A stretch of 34,396 bases of DNA, from NCBI GenBank assembly GCA_019113065.1, contig DXIC01000178.1, positions 1 through 34,396 on the forward strand. Direction: 5' to 3'. Position 1 is the stretch's first letter. Each line of letters begins with the position of its first letter. The position numbers were made by a program, and so were the translations under genes. This DNA is from Candidatus Agathobaculum stercoravium. Its GTDB lineage: Bacteria > Bacillota > Clostridia > Oscillospirales > Butyricicoccaceae. The notes under the pieces are model-generated. The model saw nothing but the letters and a program-made list of their open reading frames with translations, had not been told where the DNA came from and did no database searches. Below, in pieces: positions 33,847 to 34,396 of this stretch.

Positions 33847-33875
33847 ATTATATCGGGCAACAAAATAATTTGCAA
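33847..33875 (-). promoter_or_regulatory. Promoter of the MATE gene
   Basis: Minus strand TTGCAA (33875-33870) - 17 nt - TATAAT (33852-33847). Confidence 0.7.
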
Positions 33876-34059
33876 AGGTGGTTTTGTACAAAAATCAGAT
33901 ACACATTCGTCATTTTTTGCGATACGACATCATTGTTGCATGGTCTTTTTTCACATTTCCGCCTCTACTTCTTGCCCCGTATCGTATGAAGCGCCGCCTG
34001 TTGCAAACAATTATACATAGAAAGGGAGACCCACGGCAAACGGAAGGTGGCTGCGCAGG

Positions 34060-34206
34060 ATGAAAGCTGACAAACGCCAACAGGCAGAAGCGGTCTGGCT
34101 GCATTACTTTAACCGCACCCTGCTGGCAAACGGCCTGATTGATGAAGCCGAATGGAGGAAAATGAATTGGGCCATACAGAAAAGCATGGGAAATATGGAA
34201 AGATAG
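34060..34206 (+). CDS. Small (48 aa) protein resembling short ORFs found next to recombinases in Clostridia mobile elements
   Basis: MKADKRQQAEAVWLHYFNRTLLANGLIDEAEWRKMNWAIQKSMGNMER; the family resemblance is from memory only. No clear SD was established. Confidence 0.5.
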   Translation: MKADKRQQAEAVWLHYFNRTLLANGLIDEAEWRKMNWAIQKSMGNMER

Positions 34207-34280
34207 CAGATAAGGTGTAACCGTCAAATCTCCGGGCGAAAGCAAAAACGCCGCAATCCGGCTCCTGAAGGAGAGGATTG

Positions 34281-34396
34281 ATGATGGGACGGCAGAGCGG
34301 TCAGATAAGTATGTTGGTTCTGGACATAAAGGAACTAATTCCCAAAAATTATTTGCGAGGCTTCTTCAAATTATGTGTAAACCTCCTGAGTGGTGT
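34281..34396 (+). mobile_element. Start of a possible IS1182-family-like transposase, cut by the window edge
   Basis: Open frame to the end: MMGRQSGQISMLVLDIKELIPKNYLRGFFKLCVNLLSG, with GGAGAGG upstream. N-terminal pattern resembles IS1182-type transposases, but the expected LxxI region looks diverged. Confidence 0.45.

Larger units (their letters stand above)
33771..33899. repeat. Imperfect inverted repeat bracketing the MATE promoter and leader terminator
   Basis: Left arm TCTGATTTTTCGTACAAAA (33771-33789); right arm TTTTGTACAAAAATCAGA (33882-33899), whose reverse complement is TCTGATTTTTGTACAAAA. 18 bp identical apart from one inserted C. Confidence 0.7.

Noticed and set aside
1-34396. 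CRISPR arrays, tRNA and rRNA genes
   Set aside because: No regularly spaced direct repeats, tRNA-like cloverleaf sequences or rRNA segments noticed by eye; not excluded by a formal scan.

Overview
The window looks chromosomal, from a GC-rich, spore-forming, strictly anaerobic Clostridia-type Firmicute (organism inferred from gene content only). From left to right: (1) a minus-strand block carrying the complete spoIIIAA-AH operon, an Asp23/Gls24 protein, nusB, a TsaD-like protein, xseA, xseB and the start of ispA; (2) a plus-strand aromatic amino acid operon (DAHP synthase, aroB, aroC, pheA, aroA, aroE-aroK fusion) behind a strong promoter and a T-box leader whose best specifier reading is UAC (Tyr); (3) a hairpin-dense intergenic element of about 250 bp; (4) an SLH-anchored phosphodiester-glycosidase-like protein; (5) a divergent, cysteine-rich accessory locus (PadR regulator, UroD-thioredoxin fusion and CobW GTPase on minus; BioB-like radical SAM protein and an SsuABC-like ABC transporter on plus); (6) an SLH polysaccharide deacetylase; (7) an [FeFe]-hydrogenase maturation operon (TM1266-like, hydE, hydG, hydF); (8) a MATE transporter; (9) a small mobile-element-like ORF and an apparent IS1182-like transposase start at the right edge. 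The strongest candidate for something undescribed is the leader of the hyd maturation operon. It has a promoter, a compact foldable domain with a possible pseudoknot, an antiterminator that competes with that fold, and an intrinsic terminator just before the first gene. This is riboswitch-like architecture that I do not recognise. The MATE gene has a second leader terminator, and its promoter region is bracketed by an imperfect 18-bp inverted repeat. All calls come from reading the sequence; no searches or folding programs were run.
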